A stretch of DNA of 7,200 nt from CAZHBA01 sp964530225 (GCA_964530225.1 CAZHBA010000130.1:1-7200); one strand, 5' to 3'. Numbered from the stretch's first letter, positions 1-6,748 are shown. A program made the numbers and translations. The notes: generated from the sequence alone by a model not told the origin.

Positions 1-1049
1 ATGAGGAAATTTTAACCCCAATAATATTAAACAAAACTTTGTGGGAGCAATCCGGCCATTGGGATCATTATAAAGAGAACATGTACTTCACAAAAGTAGA
101 TGACCGAGACTTTGCAGTTAAGCCGATGAACTGCCCTTGCCATGTGCAGATCTACAAACAGGGTATCACCAGCTACCGCGATTTGCCGGTGCGTATGGCC
201 GAGTTCGGCTCTTGCCATCGTTACGAGCCGTCGGGCGCGCTGCACGGCATCATGCGGGTGCGCGCGTTTACCCAGGACGACGCCCATATATTTTGCACGG
301 AAGAACAGATTGTCACCGAAACCAAGTTATTTTGCGAGCTGCTGTTAAGTATCTACCGCGATTTTGGGTTCGAGGAAGTACAGGTCAAGTTTGCCGACCG
401 CCCGCCGGTACGCGTCGGCGACGACGCCACCTGGGATCGCGCCGAGCAGTCCTTGGTCGAGGCGACCAATGCGGCGGGTCTCGATTACACGCTCAATCCT
501 GGTGAGGGCGCCTTCTACGGACCGAAGCTGGAATTCGTTCTGCGCGATGCGATCGGTAGAGACTGGCAGTGCGGCACGCTGCAAGTCGATTTTGTCCTCC
601 CCGAACGCCTCGATGCGTCATATGTGGCAGAAGATGGGAACAAGTATCGTCCGGTAATGCTACACCGCGCCATCCTGGGCTCGTTTGAGCGTTTTCTCGG
701 TATACTGATCGAAAACTACGCGGGTCGCTTTCCCATGTGGCTGGCGCCGGTTCAAGCCGTTGTCGCGACCATTACCAATGACGCGGATGCCCATGCCGAG
801 AAGGTAGCGGCGGTGTGCCAGGCGGCGGGATTACGCGTTGAAACCGATCTGCGTAACGAGAAGATCAACCTCAAAGTACGCGAACACAGTTTAGCCCATG
901 TGCCGGCAATGTTAGTTGTTGGTCAACGCGAAGCCGCCGACGGTACGGTTGTGGTGCGTCGCCTGGGGTCGAAAAATCAAGAAATACTTGCGCTAGATGA
1001 CCTGGTCGGTCAACTTATAGCGGAAGGTGCTAGTCCGGCTGCGAGGTAG
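1..1049 (+). CDS. thrS: Threonyl-tRNA synthetase, 3' part (5' end outside window)
   Basis: Class II aminoacyl-tRNA synthetase that charges tRNA-Thr with threonine in the cytoplasm. The frame is open from base 3 to the TAG at 1047-1049. The 12 residues before the TTG at 39 (EEILTPIILNKT) are normal ThrRS sequence, so 39 is not the start and the gene continues upstream. Counting that Leu as residue 1, the visible 336 residues hold the motif 2 region (about 54-85), motif 3 (about 207-225) and the C-terminal anticodon-binding domain (about 232-330). The zinc ligands Cys32, His83 and His209 have the same spacing (51 and 126) as E. coli Cys334, His385 and His511, as I recall them. The N-terminal TGS and editing domains and the start of the catalytic core, roughly 290 residues, should lie to the left. 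infC follows after 46 bases. Bases 1-120 are only about 36% GC against about 65% at 181-240, which is odd. Confidence 0.97.
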   Translation, partial: EEILTPIILNKTLWEQSGHWDHYKENMYFTKVDDRDFAVKPMNCPCHVQIYKQGITSYRDLPVRMAEFGSCHRYEPSGALHGIMRVRAFTQDDAHIFCTEEQIVTETKLFCELLLSIYRDFGFEEVQVKFADRPPVRVGDDATWDRAEQSLVEATNAAGLDYTLNPGEGAFYGPKLEFVLRDAIGRDWQCGTLQVDFVLPERLDASYVAEDGNKYRPVMLHRAILGSFERFLGILIENYAGRFPMWLAPVQAVVATITNDADAHAEKVAAVCQAAGLRVETDLRNEKINLKVREHSLAHVPAMLVVGQREAADGTVVVRRLGSKNQEILALDDLVGQLIAEGASPAAR

Positions 1050-1081
1050 GCGGCCCAATGTGTGTTTAATACTTTAACTAC

Positions 1082-1098
1082 AAGGAGATAGATAGATC
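1082..1098 (+). promoter_or_regulatory. infC ribosome-binding site and ATC start codon
   Basis: AAGGAG at 1082-1087 is a strong Shine-Dalgarno match, 8 bases before ATC at 1096-1098. An in-frame TAG at 1093-1095 sits directly before the ATC, so the reading frame cannot begin further upstream. Near-ideal ribosome binding combined with a poor start codon is the known arrangement for infC, because IF3 itself discriminates against AUU, AUC and AUA initiation. The site lies inside a short AGAT repeat (1086-1097). Confidence 0.85.
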
Positions 1099-1635
1099 GC
1101 TAGACGACCAGTAGACGTTACCCCGCCGAAACGTTCCGGTCCGCGGGTAAACACAGACATCGACAACGCGGAAATTCGGTTGGTCGATGAGAATGGTGAG
1201 CAAGTTGGTATTGTTTCCACCGAGGAAGCCCTTGAACGGGCTTATGGCGTGAATCTCGACCTTGTCGAGGTGTCGCCAAACGCCGATCCGCCAGTTTGCA
1301 AGATTATCGATTTTGGCAAACTCAAATACGAAGATCAGAAAAAGGCCAATGTCGCCCGCAAGCGGCAAAAGACGATCGACGTCAAAGAGATCAAGCTGCG
1401 GCCCAATATCGATACCCACGACTACGAAGTGAAGATGCGCAACGCGTGCCGGTTTATCGATGACGGTGATAAGGTCAAGGTGACCTTGCGGTTTCGCGGG
1501 CGCGAGATGGCCCACCAGGAACTCGGCGCCCAGGTGCTGCAAAGGGTTCGTGATGAGCTGGAAGAAATTGCCAAGGTCGAGCAGATGCCGAAATTCGAAG
1601 GCCGTCAGCTGACCATGGTCATGGCGCCGCGATGA
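1096..1635 (+). CDS. infC: Translation initiation factor IF-3, ATC start
   Basis: IF3 binds the 30S subunit, keeps it apart from 50S and checks the start codon and initiator tRNA. Reading from ATC gives 179 residues, essentially the E. coli length of 180, with the N-terminus (M)ARRPVDVTPPKRSGPRVN seen in alphaproteobacterial IF3. The N domain runs to about residue 80 and includes SPNADPPVCK. The family signature KIIDFGKLKYEDQK is at residues 69-82. A basic linker follows, then the C domain from about 92 to 179 with KVTLRFRGREMAHQ. There is no in-frame ATG or GTG in the 5' part, and the first TTG (1180) would remove 28 conserved residues. thrS ends 46 bases upstream, so co-transcription with it is likely. 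The ATC start implies negative autoregulation by IF3 (established for E. coli infC, inferred here). The gene ends one base before the stop of the convergent SDR gene. Confidence 0.95.
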   Translation: MARRPVDVTPPKRSGPRVNTDIDNAEIRLVDENGEQVGIVSTEEALERAYGVNLDLVEVSPNADPPVCKIIDFGKLKYEDQKKANVARKRQKTIDVKEIKLRPNIDTHDYEVKMRNACRFIDDGDKVKVTLRFRGREMAHQELGAQVLQRVRDELEEIAKVEQMPKFEGRQLTMVMAPR

Positions 1636-1636
1636 T

Positions 1637-2416
1637 CTAAGCCGGTGGCCGCGAGTGCTGGCCGCCATCGGCCATGACGGTGGTGCCCGAAAGCCAGGAG
1701 GCGCGCGGGCTTGCCAAAAACGCCGCTAACCAGCTTATTTCGTCCACTGTACCAGCCCGCCCGCCCGGAAATCCTGTCAAGGTCTCACGCCACCGCGATT
1801 CATCGCCCCATTCCATGTCGGCGGCTGTTTTCGCTTGGGTCACGAGGCGCTCGGTTTCGATAGGGCCGGGGTTGATGCCGACGACGCGCACGCCGTGGTC
1901 GACGCTCTCCGCGCCCAGGGCACGGGTAAGTGACATCAATGCGGCATTGCCCATGGCGCCAGCGATATAAGCGGCGTTGGGTCGCTCACCCGCCATACCG
2001 ATGATATTGACGATCACGCCCGAACCACGTTCGCACATGCGCGGGTAGATCGCCTTGGTCAGCCCGACGAAGCCGAATACCTTTAGATTCCAGGCGTCCT
2101 TTATGGTGCCGACGTCGAGACGGGCAATATCACCAGCGGGGATCGCTCCAGCATTGTTAACCAAAACATCAACATCACCGGCCACCTCGGCCAGGATGTG
2201 CACGCCCTCATCGGTTGACAGATCCAGAGCATGGATCGTCACCTCTACGCCGGTGCGGCCATTTAAATCGTCACGCACCGCCGCCAGATCCGCTTCCGTC
2301 CGCGATGCCAGATGCAGATTACAGCCCTCCTCAGCCAGTATTCTGGCGACTGCGCGGCCGATGCCCTTGCTGGCGCCGGTGATAAGTGCGGTTTCTCCGT
2401 TTAGATTCAGGTCCAT
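1637..2416 (-). CDS. Short-chain dehydrogenase/reductase (SDR) with atypical active site
   Basis: A 259-residue cytoplasmic protein with the Rossmann fold of classical SDR oxidoreductases; the substrate cannot be told from sequence. The dinucleotide-binding motif TGASKGIG is at 13-20 and NNAG at 87-90. Asn110 is at the usual active-site Asn position, Tyr150 at the catalytic Tyr position, and PGPIETER at 183-190. Lys17 and Arg39 suggest NADP(H) preference (inference). The active site is incomplete: YxxxK reads YIAGA, so Ala154 replaces the Lys, and the usual NISS segment reads NIIG (137-140), without the Ser. Similar 'GNAALMSLTRAL' SDRs occur in proteobacteria as I recall, so this may be a conserved subgroup rather than a decayed gene; the frame is intact. 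The ATG at 2416-2414 has GGAAGGG 7 bases upstream (2430-2424). The gene faces infC tail to tail and is divergent from rpmI. Confidence 0.9.
   Translation of the reverse strand: MDLNLNGETALITGASKGIGRAVARILAEEGCNLHLASRTEADLAAVRDDLNGRTGVEVTIHALDLSTDEGVHILAEVAGDVDVLVNNAGAIPAGDIARLDVGTIKDAWNLKVFGFVGLTKAIYPRMCERGSGVIVNIIGMAGERPNAAYIAGAMGNAALMSLTRALGAESVDHGVRVVGINPGPIETERLVTQAKTAADMEWGDESRWRETLTGFPGGRAGTVDEISWLAAFLASPRASWLSGTTVMADGGQHSRPPA
1644..1666. terminator. Weak hairpin near the convergent gene ends
   Basis: GGTGGCC (1644-1650) can pair with GGCCGCC (1660-1666), giving 7 bp including one G-U pair and a 9-base loop. It begins 8 bases after the infC stop, inside the end of the SDR gene. No T-run follows on either strand, so it is not a classical intrinsic terminator. 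It may protect the infC mRNA 3' end or mean nothing beyond GC-rich coding sequence. Confidence 0.2.
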
Positions 2417-2458
2417 GGGCTATCCCTTCCAGGTAATGGCAAATTAGGCGCCATTTTA
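2417..2458 (-). promoter_or_regulatory. SDR upstream region: candidate -10 box and RBS
   Basis: Read on the minus strand, TAAAAT (2458-2453) matches five of six bases of the TATAAT -10 consensus. It lies about 36 bases before the start codon and would give a leader of roughly 30 bases. GGAAGGG at 2430-2424 is a convincing Shine-Dalgarno sequence. I see no good -35 hexamer at the right distance, so the promoter part is weak while the RBS part is solid. Confidence 0.4.
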
Positions 2459-2505
2459 GCAGTCTGGGGCGCACACCGACACCTGGATCAGACCCTTTGG
2501 AACGC

Positions 2506-2534
2506 TTGCGTTGGCGCGGCCGGACCGCTATAAA
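2506..2534 (+). promoter_or_regulatory. Candidate sigma-70-type promoter of the rpmI-rplT-pheS-pheT operon
   Basis: TTGCGT (2506-2511) and TATAAA (2529-2534) are separated by exactly 17 bases. The -10 matches five of six consensus bases. The -35 keeps the TTG core, preceded by C as is common in alphaproteobacteria. Transcription would start near 2541, leaving a leader of about 88 bases before rpmI. The site is placed as expected for a downstream operon cut off from infC by the opposing SDR gene. Confidence 0.55.
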
Positions 2535-2540
2535 CCGTGC

Positions 2541-2628
2541 GATTTCAAAGCGATGGTGAGGCTGGGGTTGCTAAACCCGGGGCATGCCCAACCGTCGAGC
2601 CAATACCTCTGACACACGCGAGGATAAA
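2541..2628 (+). promoter_or_regulatory. Predicted 5' leader of rpmI with alternative hairpins
   Basis: This is the predicted untranslated leader. GGGTT (2565-2569) can pair with AACCC (2574-2578) around a GCTA loop. GGGCATGCCC (2580-2589) is a perfect palindrome. Alternatively GGTTG (2566-2570) can pair with CAACC (2589-2593), which excludes both. L20 represses rpmI-rplT by binding the leader RNA in E. coli and Bacillus; whether this leader binds L20 is inference. The rpmI RBS is GAGG at 2620-2623, 5 bases before the ATG. Confidence 0.35.
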
Positions 2629-2835
2629 ATGCCCAAGATGAAGACGAAATCGTCGGCTAAGAAGCGATTCCGCTTTACGGCTTCCGGCAAAATCCGCATG
2701 AAACCCTCCGGTATGCGCCACGGAATGCGCAAGCGCTCTCAGTCGATGAAGCGCAAGGCGCGCAAGATCGGCGTTATGGCTGCTGCCGACGCGAAAATCG
2801 TTGGGCCGACCATGCCCTATTCGAAGCGGGGCTAG
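2629..2835 (+). CDS. rpmI: 50S ribosomal protein L35
   Basis: A 68-residue, very basic protein of the large ribosomal subunit, of normal length for L35 (about 64-68). It starts MPKMKTKSSAKKRF, and residues 4-15 fit the L35 family signature, followed by the conserved RHGM (30-33). The start at 2629 is chosen because MPKMKTKS is the universal L35 N-terminus and GAGG sits 5 bases upstream; an in-frame ATG at 2584 would add 15 residues foreign to the family. It is the first gene of the apparent rpmI-rplT-pheS-pheT operon, and the next ATG is only 4 bases past its stop. The C-terminal part (residues 40-68) is less typical than the N-terminal part. Confidence 0.96.
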   Translation: MPKMKTKSSAKKRFRFTASGKIRMKPSGMRHGMRKRSQSMKRKARKIGVMAAADAKIVGPTMPYSKRG

Positions 2836-2839
2836 AGCG

Positions 2840-3205
2840 ATGTCTCGTGCTACCAGCTCCGTCCACCGGCACGCCAAGCGCAAGAAGGTTCTAAAGCTTG
2901 CCAAGGGCTATCGCGGCCGCAATTCGATCAGCTATCGCATCGCGCTGGAGCGGGTCGAAAAAGGCCTGCAGTACGCCTATCGCGACCGCAAGGTCAGAAA
3001 GCGGAACTTTCGTGGACTGTGGATCCAGCGGATCAACGCCGGCGCGCGTCAGCACGGTTTGACCTATTCGCAATTCATGAACGGCGTCAAACAGGCCGGG
3101 GTCGATCTCGATCGCAAAATTCTCGCCGATCTTGCCGTCAAGGAACCCGAAGCATTCAAGGCTCTGGTCGATCAGGCGCAGGACGCGCTGAATACGTCGG
3201 CCTAA
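2840..3205 (+). CDS. rplT: 50S ribosomal protein L20
   Basis: A 121-residue basic protein that binds 23S rRNA early in 50S assembly and, in studied bacteria, represses translation of its own operon. The start MSRATSSVHRHAKRKKVLKLAKGYRG is the L20 N-terminus. The family signature KRNFRGLWIQRINAGAR is at residues 54-70, followed by GLTYSQFM (73-80) and the C-terminal domain with EPEAFKALV. Length agrees with the family (about 117-121). The ATG at 2840 follows the rpmI stop by 4 bases with only a GGGG (2828-2831) as a possible ribosome site, so translational coupling to rpmI is likely. Residues 27-42 (RNSISYRIALERVEKG) differ from the more common RRKNTIRIAKQAVEKA pattern, but the fold-defining residues around them are kept. 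Confidence 0.97.
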   Translation: MSRATSSVHRHAKRKKVLKLAKGYRGRNSISYRIALERVEKGLQYAYRDRKVRKRNFRGLWIQRINAGARQHGLTYSQFMNGVKQAGVDLDRKILADLAVKEPEAFKALVDQAQDALNTSA

Positions 3206-3209
3206 CCTA

Positions 3210-3222
3210 GGCCCGGCGGGCC
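3210..3222 (+). other. Short GC hairpin between rplT and pheS
   Basis: GGCCC-GGC-GGGCC forms a perfect 5-bp stem with a 3-base loop, 4 bases after the rplT stop. No T-run follows. It could mark a processing or pausing point between the ribosomal-protein and synthetase parts of the operon, but it is short enough to be chance in GC-rich DNA. Confidence 0.25.
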
Positions 3223-3236
3223 ACTTGGAAACTGCG

Positions 3237-4325
3237 ATGACGACGCCCGACGTAACGGAGCTCGAGTCGACTCTACTAGCTGAAGTAACCGCGGCCGATA
3301 GCCTCGACGCGTTGGAGGCCGTGCGGGTGTCGGCGCTTGGCCGCAAGGGCCGCATAACTGCGCGGATGAAAGGGCTCGGCAGCCTCGACGGCGAAGCCCG
3401 CGAGGCTGCCGGACAGGCGTTAAACCAGGTCAAGGACGCGGTAAAGGCGGCGATCTCGGCCCGCCAACTGGACCTAGAGGCGGTTGCGCTAGAAGCCCGG
3501 CTTGCCGGTGAGACCACCGATGTGACGCTGCCGGTGCGGCCGCGGCCCGATGGACGCATTCACCCCGTGAGCCAGGCGTTGGAGGAATGCATCGCCATAT
3601 TCGGCGAGATGGGATTTACCGTCGCCGAGGGGCCCGACATCGAAGACGATTTCCACAATTTTACGGCGCTCAATATTCCGCCCGAACACCCTGCACGGCA
3701 GATGCACGACACGTTTTATCTGCCCGAACGCGATGACGGCTCGCGCCTGCTTTTGCGCACCCATACTTCGCCGGTGCAGATTCGTACCATGGAAAACAGC
3801 GGTCCGCCGATCCGCGTGATCGCACCAGGGCGCACCTACCGCAGCGATTCCGACGCTACCCATACGCCGATGTTTCATCAGATCGAGGCGCTGGTGGTCG
3901 ACGAGACCACCCATATGGGTCACCTCAAGGGCTGCATCATCGATTTCTGCCGCGCCTTTTTCGGCATCCCCGATTTGCCGGTGCGCTTCCGGCCGAGCCA
4001 CTTTCCCTTCACCGAACCGTCGATGGAGGTTGATATTGGCTGTTCGCGCAATGGTGACGAACTCAAGATCGGCAATTTCGGCGAGGGTGCCGACAACTGG
4101 CTGGAAATCATGGGCTCGGGCATGGTACACCCCAAGGTGCTGGAATATGGCGGCATAGATCCGGCGAAATACCAGGGTTTCGCCTTCGGTATGGGGATCG
4201 ACCGTATCGCCATGCTGAAATATGGCATTCCCGACTTACGCACCTTCTTCGATGCCGATCTGCGATGGCTGTCCCATTACGGCTTTGCGCCGCTCGCCGT
4301 GCCGTCGATGGTACGTGGGCTGTAG
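3237..4325 (+). CDS. pheS: Phenylalanyl-tRNA synthetase alpha subunit
   Basis: Catalytic subunit of the cytoplasmic alpha2-beta2 enzyme that charges tRNA-Phe with phenylalanine. The 362 residues are longer than E. coli PheS (327) but usual for alphaproteobacteria. An N-terminal coiled coil (about 1-90) that contacts tRNA is followed by the class II catalytic core. The motif 2 region is TYRSDSDATHTPMFHQIE (200-217). FPFTEPS (256-262) lines the Phe pocket, and motif 3 is GFAFGMGIDRIAMLKYG (314-330). The Ala in GFAFGMG corresponds, as I recall, to E. coli Ala294, the residue setting side-chain specificity. ATG 3237 is preferred over TTG 3225: GGAA (3227-3230) lies 6 bases before the ATG. The gap to rplT is 31 bases, with no space for a leader peptide like E. 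coli pheM and no run of Phe codons, so attenuation by a Phe leader is unlikely here. pheT follows after 9 bases. Confidence 0.98.
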   Translation: MTTPDVTELESTLLAEVTAADSLDALEAVRVSALGRKGRITARMKGLGSLDGEAREAAGQALNQVKDAVKAAISARQLDLEAVALEARLAGETTDVTLPVRPRPDGRIHPVSQALEECIAIFGEMGFTVAEGPDIEDDFHNFTALNIPPEHPARQMHDTFYLPERDDGSRLLLRTHTSPVQIRTMENSGPPIRVIAPGRTYRSDSDATHTPMFHQIEALVVDETTHMGHLKGCIIDFCRAFFGIPDLPVRFRPSHFPFTEPSMEVDIGCSRNGDELKIGNFGEGADNWLEIMGSGMVHPKVLEYGGIDPAKYQGFAFGMGIDRIAMLKYGIPDLRTFFDADLRWLSHYGFAPLAVPSMVRGL

Positions 4326-4334
4326 AGACGGGTG

Positions 4335-6728
4335 ATGAAGTTCACCCTCAATTGGCTCAAGGACCATCTGGAGACCGATGCGAGCCTCGACGCGATCGTC
4401 GAGACACTGATCAAGATCGGCCTCGAGGTGGATTCGGTTGACGATCCCGGCGCCAAGTTCGCCGCCTTCACCGTTGCCCATGTGATCGCCGCCGAGAAAC
4501 ATCCTAATGCCGACCGCCTGCAGGTCTGCATGGTCGACACTAGCGACGGCCAGGAGCAGGTTGTGTGCGGCGCGCCAAACGCGCGCGCCGGCATGAACGG
4601 TGTGTTCGCGCCTACCGGAAGCTGGATTCCCGGCCTCGAACTGGAACTCAAGGCAGCAAAAATTCGTGGCGTCGAGTCGAACGGTATGCTGGTGTCGGAA
4701 AGGGAGATGGGCCTATCGGACGAGCATGAGGGCATCATCGACCTGCCCGAAGACGCGCCGCTGGGTGCACCGTTTGCCAGCGTGCTCGGCCTCGACGATC
4801 CGGTTATCGACATTGAGCTAACCCCCAACCGGCCCGATTGCACCGGTGTTCGCGGCATCGCCCGCGACCTTGCCGCGGCCGGGTTGGGCACCCTGAAACC
4901 CTTTACCCTTGCCGAGCCGGTGGCGGGCACTTACGATAGCCCGGTTTCGTGGGCGATCGCCGACGACGGCAACGCGTGTTCCTATGTGGTCGGTCGCCAT
5001 TTCCGTGGCGTCGCCAACGGGCCGAGCCCTAAATGGGCGCAAGATCGGCTACGCGCCATCGGTCTGCGGCCGATCTCGGCATTGGTCGATGTTACGAATT
5101 ACGTCACCATCGATTTGGGTCGCCCGCTACACGTCTTCGACGCCGGTAAGCTCAAGGGCGATACGCTGACTATGCGCCGGGCGCGTGACGGGGAGCCGTT
5201 TCATGCCCTCATCGACAAGCACTACAAGCTCGATCCGGCCAAGACCGTTATCGGCGACGGTGACACGGCGGAAGCACTGGCTGGTGTCATGGGCGGCATG
5301 GAAACTAGCTGCTTGCTCGAGACCACCGAGGTATTTCTTGAGGTCGCACTATTTGAGCCGGTAGAGGTCGCCACCACCGGCCGGGCGCTGCAGATGGAAT
5401 CGGACGCCCGCTACCGCTTCGAGCGTGGCGTCGACCCGCAATCAGCCGACTGGGGTGCGGAAGTGGCGGCACGCCTGATCCTCGATTTCTGTGGCGGTGA
5501 GACCAGTAAACCGGTCAGCGCTGGGGATATACCCGATACGGCGCGCACTATCGAGCTACGCGGCGACCGGGTGTGCACTTTCGGCGGGGTTAATGTGCCG
5601 GCGGCGGAGCAAAAATCGATCCTCAAACGGCTGGGTTTTACCGTCGATGGCGAGGAAACAATGGTGGCCTCGCCGCCAACCTGGCGTCCCGACATCCATG
5701 GCGAGGCCGACCTGGTCGAGGAAATCACTCGTATAGTTGGCTTCGACGAAATTGCACCGGTGTCACTGGAGCGCGAGGAGGCCTTGCCCAAGGTTGCTTT
5801 GACCGTGGACCAGCAGCGTGCCGCTGCGGCTCGTCGTGCGCTGGCGGGGCAAGGGCTCGACGAGGCCGTGACATGGTCGTTTATGGCGTCGCGTCATGCT
5901 AGGCTGTTCGGCAGCGTGCCCGGGACCCTGCAATTAGCCAATCCCATCAGCGCCGATCTCGATGTTATGCGGCCTTCCGTGCTGGGAAATCTGGTGCTCG
6001 CTGCCGGGCGTAATGCCGATCGTGGGTTCGCCGATTTTGGCTTGTTCGAATTAGGCCCAGCCTATCAGGATGATACCATCGAGGGGCAGCTTCTGGTCGC
6101 GGCGGGCGTGCGCCAAGGTGATATGGAGTCGCGTCATTGGGCGGTCGACTCGCGGCCGGTCGACGCTATCGACGCCAAAGGCGACGCGTCGGCGGCGTTG
6201 GCAGCGGCCGGAGTACCGGTCGCCAACCTGCAAATCTCTACCGATGCGCCGGCGCACTATCATCCCGGCCGCTCGGCCGGTTTACGCCTGGGCAAGAAAG
6301 TGCTGGCGTGGTTCGGCGAACTGCATCCGGGAGTACTGCGCCGCCTCGATGTGCGCGGCCCCATGGTCGGCTTCGAGGTGTTCCTAGACCGGGTGCCGGT
6401 GCGCAAGGACCGTAGCACCGCGCGGGCGCCGCTGCACCTGTCGCCCTTCCAGGCGGTACACCGCGATTTTGCGTTTGTTGTCGACGACAGTGTCGAGGCG
6501 TCCGAGGTGTTGCGGGCGGCGCGGGCGGTGGACCGCAACCTTATCACTGACGCGCAATTATTCGATATTTACACCGGCAAGGGGATTGATGACGGCAAGA
6601 AGTCATTCGCCATCGAGGTGACGTTGCAACCGGTCGAGGCGACCCTGACCGACGAAGAGATCAATCAGGCGGCGCAACGCATCGTCGCGGCAGTCGAGAA
6701 GCAAACGGGCGGGGTGCTGCGGGGTTAG
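4335..6728 (+). CDS. pheT: Phenylalanyl-tRNA synthetase beta subunit
   Basis: Beta subunit of PheRS: it binds tRNA-Phe, clears misacylated Tyr-tRNA-Phe and completes the tetramer. Length is 797 residues, normal for the family. Domains in order: N-terminal segment MKFTLNWLKDHL; tRNA-binding OB fold (about 39-148); B3/B4 editing domain (about 210-375); B5 (about 402-475, with EADLVEEITRIVGFDEI); a catalytic-core-like domain without its own active site (about 490-690); and the ferredoxin-fold anticodon-binding domain (about 703-797). His266 (PLHVFD), Glu336 (FLEVAL) and Ala358 (SDARYRF) sit where E. coli editing-site residues His261, Glu334 and Ala356 are expected, so editing looks intact (alignment by eye). 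The start is ATG 4335; the adjacent GTG 4332 would add one residue. The gap to pheS is 9 bases, so coupled translation is likely. It ends the operon, with no clear intrinsic terminator after its TAG. Confidence 0.98.
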   Translation: MKFTLNWLKDHLETDASLDAIVETLIKIGLEVDSVDDPGAKFAAFTVAHVIAAEKHPNADRLQVCMVDTSDGQEQVVCGAPNARAGMNGVFAPTGSWIPGLELELKAAKIRGVESNGMLVSEREMGLSDEHEGIIDLPEDAPLGAPFASVLGLDDPVIDIELTPNRPDCTGVRGIARDLAAAGLGTLKPFTLAEPVAGTYDSPVSWAIADDGNACSYVVGRHFRGVANGPSPKWAQDRLRAIGLRPISALVDVTNYVTIDLGRPLHVFDAGKLKGDTLTMRRARDGEPFHALIDKHYKLDPAKTVIGDGDTAEALAGVMGGMETSCLLETTEVFLEVALFEPVEVATTGRALQMESDARYRFERGVDPQSADWGAEVAARLILDFCGGETSKPVSAGDIPDTARTIELRGDRVCTFGGVNVPAAEQKSILKRLGFTVDGEETMVASPPTWRPDIHGEADLVEEITRIVGFDEIAPVSLEREEALPKVALTVDQQRAAAARRALAGQGLDEAVTWSFMASRHARLFGSVPGTLQLANPISADLDVMRPSVLGNLVLAAGRNADRGFADFGLFELGPAYQDDTIEGQLLVAAGVRQGDMESRHWAVDSRPVDAIDAKGDASAALAAAGVPVANLQISTDAPAHYHPGRSAGLRLGKKVLAWFGELHPGVLRRLDVRGPMVGFEVFLDRVPVRKDRSTARAPLHLSPFQAVHRDFAFVVDDSVEASEVLRAARAVDRNLITDAQLFDIYTGKGIDDGKKSFAIEVTLQPVEATLTDEEINQAAQRIVAAVEKQTGGVLRG

Positions 6729-6748
6729 TTCTGTACCGCTACCGAGAT

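Noticed and set aside
39..1049. thrS starting at TTG 39
   Set aside because: The frame stays open to base 3 and the upstream residues match the ThrRS core, so the gene is cut by the window edge.
1180..1635. infC starting at TTG 1180
   Set aside because: It would delete 28 residues of conserved IF3 N-terminus and has no SD; ATC 1096 has both the conserved sequence and the SD.
2553..2612. A 19-codon reading frame in the rpmI leader, as a possible leader peptide
   Set aside because: It has no Phe codons, no clear SD and no run of regulatory codons; most likely chance.
2584..2835. Longer rpmI from ATG 2584
   Set aside because: It adds 15 residues unlike L35, whereas MPKMKTKS at 2629 is the family N-terminus with GAGG upstream.
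2801..3205. Longer rplT frame from 2801
   Set aside because: It overlaps rpmI, and the L20 N-terminus MSRATSSV begins at ATG 2840.
3206..3236. A pheM-like attenuator between rplT and pheS
   Set aside because: Only 31 bases, with no leader peptide and no terminator T-run; the GC hairpin alone is not enough.
3489..4930. Long minus-strand frames opposite pheS and pheT
   Set aside because: They are shadows of strongly conserved plus-strand genes in GC-rich DNA and contain no recognisable domains.
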